Assembly (NCBI GenBank): GCA_021323255.1
Contig: JAJTCL010000064.1
Location: 1-10,730, forward strand
Reading direction: 5' to 3'
Length of the DNA stretch: 10,730 nt
DNA from: Propionibacteriaceae bacterium
GTDB taxonomy: Bacteria; Actinomycetota; Actinomycetes; Propionibacteriales; Propionibacteriaceae
The notes below the pieces were generated by a model. That model saw nothing but the letters and a program-made list of their open reading frames with translations, ran no database searches and was not told the DNA's origin. Every line of letters starts with the position of its first letter. The stretch's first letter is position 1. A program made the position numbers and the translations under genes. Below are positions 1-8,929 of the stretch, in pieces.

Positions 1-1712
<1,712 letters not shown>

Positions 1713-1780
1713 GTCGGTCGCCTCTCAGGAGTTCCTTATGGCTGGTTGCTCGCCCTTTGTCGGTGTTTGTCTGGTGAGGG
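1713..1780 (-). other. Short gntR-katG intergenic gap with katG ribosome binding site
   Basis: This 68-bp gap separates the gntR stop from the katG GTG. Read on the minus strand it contains GGAACTCCTGAGAGGCG just before the GTG, which supports that start. I see no hairpin followed by a T-run, so read-through from gntR is possible. I also see no strong promoter pair, although a weak katG promoter here or inside the end of gntR cannot be excluded. Confidence 0.5.
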
Positions 1781-2458
1781 CTAAAGAAATCGGCGGATGG
1801 CTTGGTCAAACCTGGTTACGTGATCGAGCGCGAGCTGAGCAGCTGAGTCGCCATCGCCGTCGGCGATCGCTTCGAGCAGGAAAGCGTGATCACGGATGTG
1901 CTCGACCAGGTCCGGCAACTTGTCGATCACCAGGCACCAGATCCGGGTGGCCAGGTTGTCGTAGCGGATCAGAACGTTTTCCAAGTGAGCGTTGGCGCTG
2001 GCGCGATAGATGAGATGGTGGACGCTCATGTCCTCGCGTAGGAAATTGTTCCGATCCCCGTCAGCGATCTCCAGATGACGGATCTTCTCGGCTGCATCTC
2101 GCAGTTCGGCGCGCAGGCGTGGAGTTGCGTTTTCAGCTGCCCGGCGGGCCGCATGTGGCTCTAAGAGCTGCCGAATGTCAGAGATCGCGCCAAGCTCGGT
2201 GACGTCAACGGTGGTGGCGAAAGTGCCGCGTCGAGAGTAAGAGACGACCAGGTGATCGGTCTCCAGTCGCTTCAGTGCCTCGCGTACGGGGGTGCGGCCC
2301 ACCCCGAGTTCGGCGGCGAGCGCACCGTCGTTGATCGGACTGCCGGGCCGAATGTCGAGCATGATCAGCTTCGTTTTGATGCGCTCATAGGCGATGGAGG
2401 CCAGGGAGGCTGCGGGGTCGAGCCCGTCGTGCAGGTCCTGCGTCTCTTGGATCGTCAT
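1781..2458 (-). CDS. GntR family transcriptional regulator, FadR/FCD subfamily
   Basis: Predicted DNA-binding repressor or activator of 225 residues. The N-terminal winged helix-turn-helix covers about residues 15-85, with the recognition segment LAAELGVGRTPVREALKRLE at 48-67, a GntR hallmark. The C-terminal all-helical FCD ligand-binding domain covers about 90-220. Asp143, His147, His191 and His213 sit where FCD proteins bind a metal, suggesting a small carboxylate ligand. I chose the ATG at 2458 because AGGGG lies about 9 nt upstream and 225 residues suits the family. The frame stays open to an ATG at 2491 and a GTG at 2542, but those have poor ribosome binding sites, and the longer form would run through the predicted promoter of the divergent operon. 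It is transcribed away from glyA and leads into katG. The likely targets are glyA-sox and perhaps itself; a sarcosine- or glycine-related effector is inference only. Confidence 0.9.
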   Translation of the reverse strand: MTIQETQDLHDGLDPAASLASIAYERIKTKLIMLDIRPGSPINDGALAAELGVGRTPVREALKRLETDHLVVSYSRRGTFATTVDVTELGAISDIRQLLEPHAARRAAENATPRLRAELRDAAEKIRHLEIADGDRNNFLREDMSVHHLIYRASANAHLENVLIRYDNLATRIWCLVIDKLPDLVEHIRDHAFLLEAIADGDGDSAAQLALDHVTRFDQAIRRFL

Positions 2459-2484
2459 GGTCGCCACCCCTCGCGCTCTCGCGG

Positions 2485-2514
2485 TTGACATTCTGTCATC
2501 CCGGGAAGCATACT
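2485..2514 (+). promoter_or_regulatory. Predicted sigma70-type promoter of the glyA-sox operon
   Basis: A perfect -35 hexamer TTGACA (2485-2490) is followed after 18 bp by CATACT (2509-2514), a 4-of-6 match to TATAAT. Transcription would begin near 2521, leaving a leader of about 50 nt before the glyA GTG. The site lies in the divergent gap between gntR and glyA, as expected for the operon promoter. It is predicted from consensus only. Confidence 0.55.
2486..2498. promoter_or_regulatory. Inverted repeat TGACA-N3-TGTCA over the -35 element
   Basis: Perfect 5-bp arms TGACA and TGTCA are separated by TTC. The left arm is the main part of the predicted -35 hexamer, so a dimeric protein bound here would block RNA polymerase. 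Size and symmetry suit a GntR/FCD dimer operator, but no known consensus is matched exactly. An 8-bp palindrome TCCCGGGA follows at 2499-2506. Confidence 0.4.
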
Positions 2515-2522
2515 CGTCTTCA

Positions 2523-2556
2523 GTGATTGATATACTAGTCACATACTAATCTTAGT
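2523..2556. promoter_or_regulatory. Candidate operator cluster between promoter and glyA start
   Basis: Two symmetrical elements lie side by side. Positions 2523-2542 form an imperfect 20-bp palindrome, GTGA at one end and TCAC at the other around a central TATA, with 14 of 20 positions symmetric. Positions 2545-2556 read ACTAATCTTAGT, perfect 5-bp arms around TC. The hexamer ATACTA recurs at 2532 and 2543, 11 bp apart, about one helical turn. The block is AT-rich against its surroundings and lies just downstream of the predicted start of transcription, a usual place for repressor binding. It also overlaps a weak minus-strand promoter candidate (TGGACT, 16 bp, TAGTAT; 2532-2559) that could drive gntR, which would allow autoregulation. 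Confidence 0.45.
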
Positions 2557-2558
2557 CC

Positions 2559-2566
2559 AGGAGAGG
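2559..2566 (+). promoter_or_regulatory. Strong ribosome binding site deciding the glyA GTG start
   Basis: AGGAGAGG ends 4 nt before the GTG at 2571. It fixes a non-ATG start for the first gene of the operon; the next in-frame ATG lies well inside conserved SHMT sequence. Confidence 0.75.
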
Positions 2567-2570
2567 CGAA

Positions 2571-3866
2571 GTGCCCGACGTTTTGACACGTTCCTTGGCG
2601 GATATCGACCCGGAGGTGCAGTCGGCGGTTGCGGCGGAACTGCGACGGCAGCAGGAAACGCTGGAGATGATCGCATCCGAGAACTTTGCCCCGATCGCGG
2701 TAATGGAGGCGCAGGGCTCGGTCCTGACAAACAAGTACGCCGAGGGCTACCCAGGTCGGCGCTACTACGGTGGCTGCGAACACATCGACGTCATCGAGCA
2801 GCTCGCCATCGATCGAATCAAGTCACTGTTCGGCGCCGAGTTCGCGAATGTGCAGCCTCACTCGGGCGCGCAGGCAAATGCCGCCACGATGTCCGCGCTA
2901 CTGCAGCCTGGGGACACCATTCTTGGCTTGTCGCTTGCTCACGGGGGACACCTCACTCACGGCATGCGGATCAACTTCTCCGGCCGGCTGTATAACGTGA
3001 TCCCCTACGAGGTGAGCAAAGAGGACATGCTCATCGATATGGCTGAGGTCGAGCGGCTTGCGCTGCAGAACCGGCCTAAGCTGATCATTGCCGGCTGGTC
3101 GGCGTACGCCCGGCAGCTCGACTTCGCCGAGTTCCGCCGCATTGCCGATCTCGTCGACGCCTACCTTCTGGTCGACATGGCCCACTTCGCCGGCCTGGTG
3201 GCCGCTGGCCTGCATCCCAGTCCGGTGCCGTATGCGCACGTCGTCACGACCACCACGCACAAGACGCTGGGCGGTCCGCGGGGCGGGGTGATCTTGAGCA
3301 ATGACGCCGCCATCGCGAAGAAGATCAACTCCTCGGTCTTCCCAGGGCAGCAGGGTGGGCCACTCGAGCACGTGATCGCCGCCAAGGCGGTCGCTTTCAA
3401 ACTGGCGGCGGAGCCGGAGTTTGCCGAACGCCAGCACCGCACCCTTCGCGGCGCCCAGATCATCGCCGAACGGCTGCTCGACCCTGAGGTCGCTGCCGCC
3501 GGGGTGTCCGTGGTCACCGGCGGCACCGACGTCCACCTTGTGCTGGTTGATCTGCGCGACTCCGACCTGGACGGCCAGCAGGGCGAGAACCGCCTGCACC
3601 AGATCGGCATCACCGTGAACCGCAATGCCGTGCCGTTCGATCCGCGGCCGCCGATGGTGTCATCCGGACTGCGGATCGGAACGCCCGCGCTGGCCACCCG
3701 CGGCTTCGGTGACGACGACTTCCAAGAGGTCGCCGACATCATTGCCACCGCGCTCCAGCCCGATTTCGACGATGAGGTGGCCAAGAGTCTTCGTCAACGT
3801 GTATCCATCCTTGCGGCCAAGCACCCCCTCTACTCGCAACTCGACGACTCGAACGGAGTGCGGTGA
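2571..3866 (+). CDS. glyA: Serine hydroxymethyltransferase
   Basis: Pyridoxal-phosphate enzyme that interconverts glycine plus 5,10-methylene-tetrahydrofolate with serine plus tetrahydrofolate. It has 431 residues, within the family's range of about 415-435. Conserved blocks appear in order: ETLEMIASENF near residue 24, LTNKYAEGYPGRRYYGG near 52, QPHSGAQAN, HGGHLTHG, the DMAHFAGLVAAG block, and THKTLGGPRGG with Lys231 as the PLP-binding lysine, then VFPGQQGGPLEH and SGLRIGTPA near the C-terminus. Translation starts at a GTG behind AGGAGAGG. It is the first gene of the operon, and its TGA shares one base with the soxB ATG. Placed with sarcosine oxidase, it probably works toward serine, using the glycine and methylene-folate made by SoxBDAG. 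It is likely a pathway-dedicated paralogue in addition to a housekeeping glyA elsewhere, which this window cannot show. Confidence 0.96.
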   Translation: MPDVLTRSLADIDPEVQSAVAAELRRQQETLEMIASENFAPIAVMEAQGSVLTNKYAEGYPGRRYYGGCEHIDVIEQLAIDRIKSLFGAEFANVQPHSGAQANAATMSALLQPGDTILGLSLAHGGHLTHGMRINFSGRLYNVIPYEVSKEDMLIDMAEVERLALQNRPKLIIAGWSAYARQLDFAEFRRIADLVDAYLLVDMAHFAGLVAAGLHPSPVPYAHVVTTTTHKTLGGPRGGVILSNDAAIAKKINSSVFPGQQGGPLEHVIAAKAVAFKLAAEPEFAERQHRTLRGAQIIAERLLDPEVAAAGVSVVTGGTDVHLVLVDLRDSDLDGQQGENRLHQIGITVNRNAVPFDPRPPMVSSGLRIGTPALATRGFGDDDFQEVADIIATALQPDFDDEVAKSLRQRVSILAAKHPLYSQLDDSNGVR

Positions 3867-5083
3867 TGGCGGAACTCCTGCCCGATCACCCCGACTTCCT
3901 CTGGCGCAACCCGGAGCCTAAGTCCTCCTACGACGCCGTGATCGTCGGCGCCGGCGGGCATGGTCTGGCCACCGCCTACTACCTGGCGAAGAACCACGGG
4001 ATCACCAATATCGCTGTACTGGAACGCGGCTGGCTGGCCGGCGGGAACATGGCGCGCAATACCGCGATCATCCGTTCCAACTATCTGTGGGACGAGACGT
4101 CGGCGATCTATGAGCACTCGCTGAAGCTTTGGGAGGGCCTCCCTGCCGAGCTCGAGTACGACTTCTTGTTCAGCCAGCGTGGCGTGATGAACCTCGCCCA
4201 CACTCTCCAGGACGTTCGGGATTCGGTTCGTCGCGTTAGTGCGAACAAGCTCAACGGCATCGACGCCGACTGGCTGGATGCCAAACAGGTCAAAGAGCTC
4301 TGCCCGATCATCAACATCAGCTCTCATGTCCGCTACCCGGTGCTCGGCGCCACCTTCCAGCCGCGTGGCGGTATCGCCAAGCATGACCATGTCGCCTGGG
4401 CGTTCGCCCGCAAGGCCGACGAGATGGGTGTCGATCTGATCCAGAACTGTGAGGTCACTGGCTTCGTCAAAAACGGTAACCGGGTGGTCGGGGTCAAGAC
4501 CAGCCGGGGGACGATCGCCACCGAGAAGGTGGGCCTGTCCGCCGCCGGACACTCAAGCGTGCTTGCCAAGCTCGCTGGCTTCGATCTGCCGATTCAGTCT
4601 CATCCGCTGCAGGCGCTTGTGTCCGAGTTGCACCAGCCGGTGCATCCGACGGTGGTCATGTCCAATCACGTGCACGTCTACGTTTCTCAGGCCCACAAGG
4701 GTGAGCTCGTCATGGGCGCCGGCATCGACGCCTACAACGGCTACGGGCAGCGCGGCGGTTTCCACGTCATCGAGCACCAGATGGCGGCGGCCGTCGAGTT
4801 GTTCCCGATCTTCGCCCGCGCCCATCTGTTGCGGACCTGGGGCGGCATCGTCGACGTCACCCTCGACGCGTCTCCGATCGTGGGCCGGACGCCGGTGGAC
4901 AACCTGTTTGTGAACTGTGGCTGGGGGACCGGCGGCTTCAAGGGAACCCCCGGTGCCGGCTGGACATTCGCGCACACCATCGCGACCGGTGCGGCCCACC
5001 CGCTCAACGCACCCTTTTCGCTCGAGCGGTTCGTCACCGGAGCACTCATCGACGAACATGGCGCCGCGGGCGTGGCGCACTGA
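3866..5083 (+). CDS. soxB: Sarcosine oxidase beta subunit (heterotetrameric)
   Basis: Catalytic flavoprotein subunit of cytoplasmic heterotetrameric sarcosine oxidase, which demethylates sarcosine (N-methylglycine). It has 405 residues. The N-terminal dinucleotide-binding motif GAGGHG is at about 28-33, followed by the FAD-contact strand ending LERGWLAGG. His173 in AKHDHVAW falls exactly at the histidine that carries the covalent FMN in characterised enzymes. The C-terminal block CGWGTGGFKGTPGAG contains Lys359, equivalent to the conserved active-site lysine. I chose the ATG at 3866, which overlaps the glyA stop as TGATG and has GGAG 8 nt upstream; a GTG one codon earlier is also in frame. 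The DAO-type fold is shared with other amine oxidases, but the neighbouring soxD, soxA and soxG make the assignment firm. Confidence 0.96.
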   Translation: MAELLPDHPDFLWRNPEPKSSYDAVIVGAGGHGLATAYYLAKNHGITNIAVLERGWLAGGNMARNTAIIRSNYLWDETSAIYEHSLKLWEGLPAELEYDFLFSQRGVMNLAHTLQDVRDSVRRVSANKLNGIDADWLDAKQVKELCPIINISSHVRYPVLGATFQPRGGIAKHDHVAWAFARKADEMGVDLIQNCEVTGFVKNGNRVVGVKTSRGTIATEKVGLSAAGHSSVLAKLAGFDLPIQSHPLQALVSELHQPVHPTVVMSNHVHVYVSQAHKGELVMGAGIDAYNGYGQRGGFHVIEHQMAAAVELFPIFARAHLLRTWGGIVDVTLDASPIVGRTPVDNLFVNCGWGTGGFKGTPGAGWTFAHTIATGAAHPLNAPFSLERFVTGALIDEHGAAGVAH

Positions 5084-5095
5084 GAGGACCTGGCA

Positions 5096-5386
5096 GTGAT
5101 CTTGATCGAGTGCCCGAACTGCGGGCCCCGCGACGAAACCGAATACCAGTACGGCGGCGAAGCGCATGTGGCATATCCGGAGGACCAGCAGTCGCTCAGC
5201 GACGAGGAGTGGGGCCGCTACCTGTTCTACCGGCAGAATCCGCAGGGTCTCTTCGCTGAGCGGTGGGTCCACTCGGCCGGGTGTCGCAAGTGGTTCAACG
5301 TAGTCCGCGACACCGTCACGTACCGCATCGACGCCGTGTACCGGCTCGGTGACCCGCGTCCGACTGTGCCTGGAGAAACCCCATGA
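5096..5386 (+). CDS. soxD: Sarcosine oxidase delta subunit (zinc-binding)
   Basis: Small structural subunit of heterotetrameric sarcosine oxidase, 96 residues, of the usual family length. It carries one zinc site: Cys6 and Cys9 in IECPNCGPR, with His59 and Cys63 in WVHSAGCRKWF, at the same positions as in solved enzymes. The recognisable core motifs EYQYGGEAH and GCRKWFNVVRDT are present. The start is a GTG preceded by AGAGGA 7 nt upstream, 12 nt after the soxB stop. Its stop overlaps the soxA ATG as ATGA, so the two are probably translationally coupled. No catalytic role is expected; it holds the complex together. Confidence 0.96.
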   Translation: MILIECPNCGPRDETEYQYGGEAHVAYPEDQQSLSDEEWGRYLFYRQNPQGLFAERWVHSAGCRKWFNVVRDTVTYRIDAVYRLGDPRPTVPGETP

Positions 5387-8301
5387 GCACCCAGCCTCGT
5401 CGCCTCAGTGCGGGCGGCCGTATCGACCGCTCGACCGAGCTCAACTTCACCCTCGATGGACGGTCCTATATCGGGCATCCCGGCGACACGCTGGCCTCCG
5501 CACTGCTGGCGGCGGGCGTGATCGAGACGGCGCCATCCATCTACCGCGCCCGCCCGCGGGGGATCGTCTCAGCCGGCGTCGAGGAGCCTAACGCGCTGGT
5601 AAACGTCCGGCGCCCAGATCAGAGCGTGATCGAGCCAATGGTTCCAGCGACGACGCTGGAGCTTGTCGACGGCATCGAAGCGACCTACGTCTCCGGAGTT
5701 GGTGACCTCGACCCGGCGGACGACACCTCGGTCTACGACAAGAAGTACGTCCACACCGACGTTCTGGTGATCGGTGGCGGCCCGGCTGGCCTCACTGCGG
5801 CCCGGGAGGTTGCGGCCACTGGCGCGCGGGTGATATTGATCGACGATCAACCCGAACTCGGCGGCTCGCTGCTGTCGGAACCAGGCGCCACCGTTGACGG
5901 GGTGTCTGCCCAGGAGTGGCTGTCGCGGATCGAGTCGCAGCTCCGGGCCGGCCCGGAAGCCACCATCCTCACCCGCACGAGCGCCTTCGGCAACTACGAC
6001 GCGAACTACGTCATCGCCGTGCAGAGTCGCACCGACCACCTCGGCGCTGCCGGTGTCGGACATGCTTTCGCGGGGGTGTCTCGTCAGCGGCTGTGGCACA
6101 TCCGGGCTAAGCAAGTTGTGCTGGCCACCGGTGCGCACGAGCGCCCGCTGGTGTTCGCCAACAACGACCGTCCCGGCGTCATGCTGGCCTCGGCGGTCCG
6201 TACCTACCTCAACCGGTACGGCGTTGCGGCGGGAACACGGGTCGTCGTCGCCACCACCAGCGACAGCCCTTATGCGATGCTGCCCGAACTCGCCGCCGCA
6301 GGTATCGAGGTCGTCACGGTCGCCGACGCTAGGCCCACGCTGTCCGCGGCGGCCCGCGCGGCGCTGGCCGCCGGCTTCAACGTGGCTCCGACAGCGACGG
6401 TGGTGGACACCGCCGGTAGCCAACGGGTCAGTGCAGCGGTGGTCGGCGTCATCGACGAGGCCAGCAACATCGTCGGGCCCTCGACCGAGGTCGCCTGCGA
6501 TCTCGTTGCCGTCTCGGGCGGGTGGAGCCCTGTCGTCCACCTGCACAGCCAGCGTCAAGGCAAACTGCGCTGGGATGACGAGCTCGTCGCGTTCCTGCCT
6601 GCCGGCGACGTGGAGGGCCAGCAGATCGTCGGTGCCGCGCGTGGCAGCTTCACCCTTGAGGCGTGTCTGGCCGACGGTTCCAGGGCCGGCGTCACCGCCT
6701 CCTCAAACGCAGGGTTCGTCACCGACAGCGGTGAGCACACCTTGTCGATGTCGATCAAGGGTGCCCAGCCTGCCGGCACCACACAGACGCTCTGGGTTGT
6801 TCGAGGCCAAGACGGCGACCTCGCCGGGCTCGACACACACTTCGTCGACCTTCAGCGGGACCAGACCGTCAAGGACGTGCTTCGCGCCACCGGTGCGGGC
6901 ATGCGCAGCGTCGAGCACATCAAGCGCTACACGTCCATCAGCACAGCCAACGATCAGGGTAAGACGTCTGCGGTCAACGCCATTGGACTGATCGCCACGG
7001 CCCTGAACAACGGGGCGACCCCTGGCCAGGTGGGGACGACCACCTACCGCGCCCCGTACGCACCGGTCGCCTTTGCCGCGCTCGCGGGACGCGACCGTGG
7101 AGATCTGTTCGATCCCCCTCGACTCACCTCGATCCACCCCTGGCACGTTGCCCACCAGGCCGAGTTCGAGCTCGTCGGGCAATGGCTACGTCCCTGGTAC
7201 TACCCCAACGATGGTGAGTCGCTGGACGACGCCGTGCTGCGGGAGTGCACCGCGGCGCGGACCTCGGTGGGGATGATGGATGCCACCACGCTCGGCAAGA
7301 TCGAGCTGCGTGGCGCTGATGCCGGTGAGTTCTTGAACCGGATCTACACCAATGCGTTCAAGAAACTCGCATCTGGATCGGCCCGCTACGGGGTGATGTG
7401 CACCCCCGACGGCATGATGTTCGACGACGGCGTCACCTTGCGGCTCGACGAGCGCCGCTACTTCCTCACCACAACCACCGGCAACGCCGCTCGAGTTCTC
7501 GACTGGCTGGAGGAGTGGCATCAGACCGAGTGGCCGACGCTCGAGGTGACCATGACCTCAGTCACCGAGCAGTGGACCACGGTCGCCGTCGTCGGCCCGA
7601 AATCCCGCGCCGTCATCGCCAAGGTCGCGCCCGATCTGGACGTGGACAATGACGCATTCCCCTTCATGACGTTCCGTGAGACCACACTCAGCTCCGGCGT
7701 ACCCGCCCGGATATGCCGCATTTCTTTCTCCGGAGAGCTGGCGTTTGAGGTCAATGTGTCCGGCTGGTACGGCCAGCAGGTCTGGGAGGACATCTACGCA
7801 GCCGGCGAAGAGTTCAACATCACCCCGTACGGCACCGAGACAATGCACGTCCTCCGCGCCGAGAAGGGCTACCCGATCGTCGGCCAGGACACCGATGGAA
7901 GCGTCACACCGCAAGACTCCGGCATGGAGTGGGTCGTCTCCAAGGTCAAGGATTTCGTCGGCAAGCGGTCCTATGCCCGTTCCGACACTGCCCGCACGGA
8001 CCGGAAACACCTGGTGTCGGTCTTGCCGTCGGATCCGACCTTGCGGCTTCCGGAGGGGACCCAGTTGATCGGTCACACGGTGGCGGTGAATGCGGGCATT
8101 GAGCCGGTGCCCATGCTGGGCCACGTGACCTCCAGCTACCACAGCGCCGCGCTCGGTCGCTCGTTCGCGCTGGCGTTGATCAAGAACGGCCGCAACCTTA
8201 TTGGCCAGACTCTCACGGCTGCGGTGGGTGACCGTCTCGTCGATGTCGTCGTCGCCGAAACCGTCCTCTACGACCCTGAAGGGAAGCGCCGCGATGGTTG
8301 A
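5383..8301 (+). CDS. soxA: Sarcosine oxidase alpha subunit (NAD- and folate-binding)
   Basis: Largest subunit of heterotetrameric sarcosine oxidase, 972 residues as usual. Residues about 15-105 form a ferredoxin-like N-terminal domain (FTLDGRSYIGHPGDTLASAL) with no cysteine at all, so the iron-sulfur ligands of related amine dehydrogenases are lost, as is normal for this enzyme. Residues about 125-430 are a pyridine-nucleotide oxidoreductase domain, with GGGPAG at 131-136 and LATGAHERPLVFANND near 246-260. Residues about 580-965 are a GcvT/aminomethyltransferase domain with EKGYPIVGQDTDGSVTPQD at about 827-845. That domain binds tetrahydrofolate and captures the methyl-derived carbon as 5,10-methylene-THF instead of free formaldehyde. 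The ATG overlaps the soxD stop by 4 nt. The stop overlaps soxG by 8 nt. Confidence 0.97.
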   Translation: MSTQPRRLSAGGRIDRSTELNFTLDGRSYIGHPGDTLASALLAAGVIETAPSIYRARPRGIVSAGVEEPNALVNVRRPDQSVIEPMVPATTLELVDGIEATYVSGVGDLDPADDTSVYDKKYVHTDVLVIGGGPAGLTAAREVAATGARVILIDDQPELGGSLLSEPGATVDGVSAQEWLSRIESQLRAGPEATILTRTSAFGNYDANYVIAVQSRTDHLGAAGVGHAFAGVSRQRLWHIRAKQVVLATGAHERPLVFANNDRPGVMLASAVRTYLNRYGVAAGTRVVVATTSDSPYAMLPELAAAGIEVVTVADARPTLSAAARAALAAGFNVAPTATVVDTAGSQRVSAAVVGVIDEASNIVGPSTEVACDLVAVSGGWSPVVHLHSQRQGKLRWDDELVAFLPAGDVEGQQIVGAARGSFTLEACLADGSRAGVTASSNAGFVTDSGEHTLSMSIKGAQPAGTTQTLWVVRGQDGDLAGLDTHFVDLQRDQTVKDVLRATGAGMRSVEHIKRYTSISTANDQGKTSAVNAIGLIATALNNGATPGQVGTTTYRAPYAPVAFAALAGRDRGDLFDPPRLTSIHPWHVAHQAEFELVGQWLRPWYYPNDGESLDDAVLRECTAARTSVGMMDATTLGKIELRGADAGEFLNRIYTNAFKKLASGSARYGVMCTPDGMMFDDGVTLRLDERRYFLTTTTGNAARVLDWLEEWHQTEWPTLEVTMTSVTEQWTTVAVVGPKSRAVIAKVAPDLDVDNDAFPFMTFRETTLSSGVPARICRISFSGELAFEVNVSGWYGQQVWEDIYAAGEEFNITPYGTETMHVLRAEKGYPIVGQDTDGSVTPQDSGMEWVVSKVKDFVGKRSYARSDTARTDRKHLVSVLPSDPTLRLPEGTQLIGHTVAVNAGIEPVPMLGHVTSSYHSAALGRSFALALIKNGRNLIGQTLTAAVGDRLVDVVVAETVLYDPEGKRRDG

Positions 8302-8929
8302 GTCAGCCGTATTGGGAGCCGCGACGGAGTCCGTGACGGGGCTTCGGCCGGTAAGTCCCGCAGCCCATCTGGCTGTCAAGTTCGCTGCCGCAGAGGTCAG
8401 CGGTCCCCGTGCCGTCCGGATCCGCGAGGTGCCGTTTCTGACGATGGTGGGGCTGCGAGCTGTTCCCGGCGCCGCCGCCGCGCTTCAGATCGAGAGTCGC
8501 CTCGGGATCTCGCTGCCGTCCGCCTGTGGCGCCGTCACCACTGGCGACGGGGTCTCGGTGCTCTGGCTGTCACCTGACGAATTCCTCGTGGTGTCCGATA
8601 GGCAGCCAGCAGAGTTGACGGCGGCGCTCGTCGAGGCTGTCGAGGACGAGCCGGGCTCAGCGATCGACCTGTCTGCCAACCGTACGACGTTCGAGCTCGG
8701 CGGCCCGACGGCGCGGGAGGTCTTGGAGAAGGGCTGTCCGTTGGACCTGCATCCGCGCACCTTCGAGGTCGGCACGGCGTACGTGACGCTGATCGGATCG
8801 GTTCCGGTTGTCTTGTGGAAAGTCGAAGAGGAGCTGTACCGGCTACTTCCGCGATCCTCATTCGCCGACTTCCTGGGGCGCTGGCTGCTCGACGCCATGG
8901 CCGAGTTCAAGGCGCCGGAGCTTCCCTGA
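8294..8929 (+). CDS. soxG: Sarcosine oxidase gamma subunit
   Basis: Fourth subunit of heterotetrameric sarcosine oxidase, 211 residues, close to the family's length. It has the weakly conserved GcvT-like fold of SoxG. Recognisable blocks are VLWLSPDEFLVVSD near residue 90, AIDLSANRTTFELGG near 125 and EKGCPLDLHPRTFEVG near 145, as in other gamma subunits. I chose the ATG at 8294, overlapping the soxA stop by 8 nt with a GAAGGGAAG site upstream. A longer in-frame start at 8201 would lie within the soxA folate domain and adds low-complexity sequence foreign to the family. The TGA at 8927-8929 shares a base with the sdaA ATG. Confidence 0.94.
   Translation: MVESAVLGAATESVTGLRPVSPAAHLAVKFAAAEVSGPRAVRIREVPFLTMVGLRAVPGAAAALQIESRLGISLPSACGAVTTGDGVSVLWLSPDEFLVVSDRQPAELTAALVEAVEDEPGSAIDLSANRTTFELGGPTAREVLEKGCPLDLHPRTFEVGTAYVTLIGSVPVVLWKVEEELYRLLPRSSFADFLGRWLLDAMAEFKAPELP

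Noticed and set aside
2898..3784. Minus-strand open frames opposite glyA (2898-3599 and 3161-3784)
   Set aside because: Shadows of the glyA codon pattern, overlapping each other and containing no motifs.
3830..6558. Long minus-strand open frames opposite soxB, soxD and soxA (3830-4552, 4553-5272, 5569-6558)
   Set aside because: They lie exactly antisense to genes with unmistakable family motifs, have no recognisable domains, are rich in Arg/Gly/Val/Asp as expected for antisense frames of high-GC genes, and lack sensible start regions.
8201..8293. N-terminal extension of soxG
   Set aside because: The extra 31 residues come from out-of-frame soxA sequence; the ATG at 8294 has a ribosome binding site and the typical soxA-soxG overlap.
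7558..8379. 273-codon minus-strand frame opposite the end of soxA and start of soxG
   Set aside because: Antisense shadow with no domain and no independent promoter seen.
8815..8928. N-terminal extension of sdaA
   Set aside because: The extra 38 residues are out-of-frame soxG sequence; the SdaA family begins at the ATG at 8929, which is coupled to the soxG stop.
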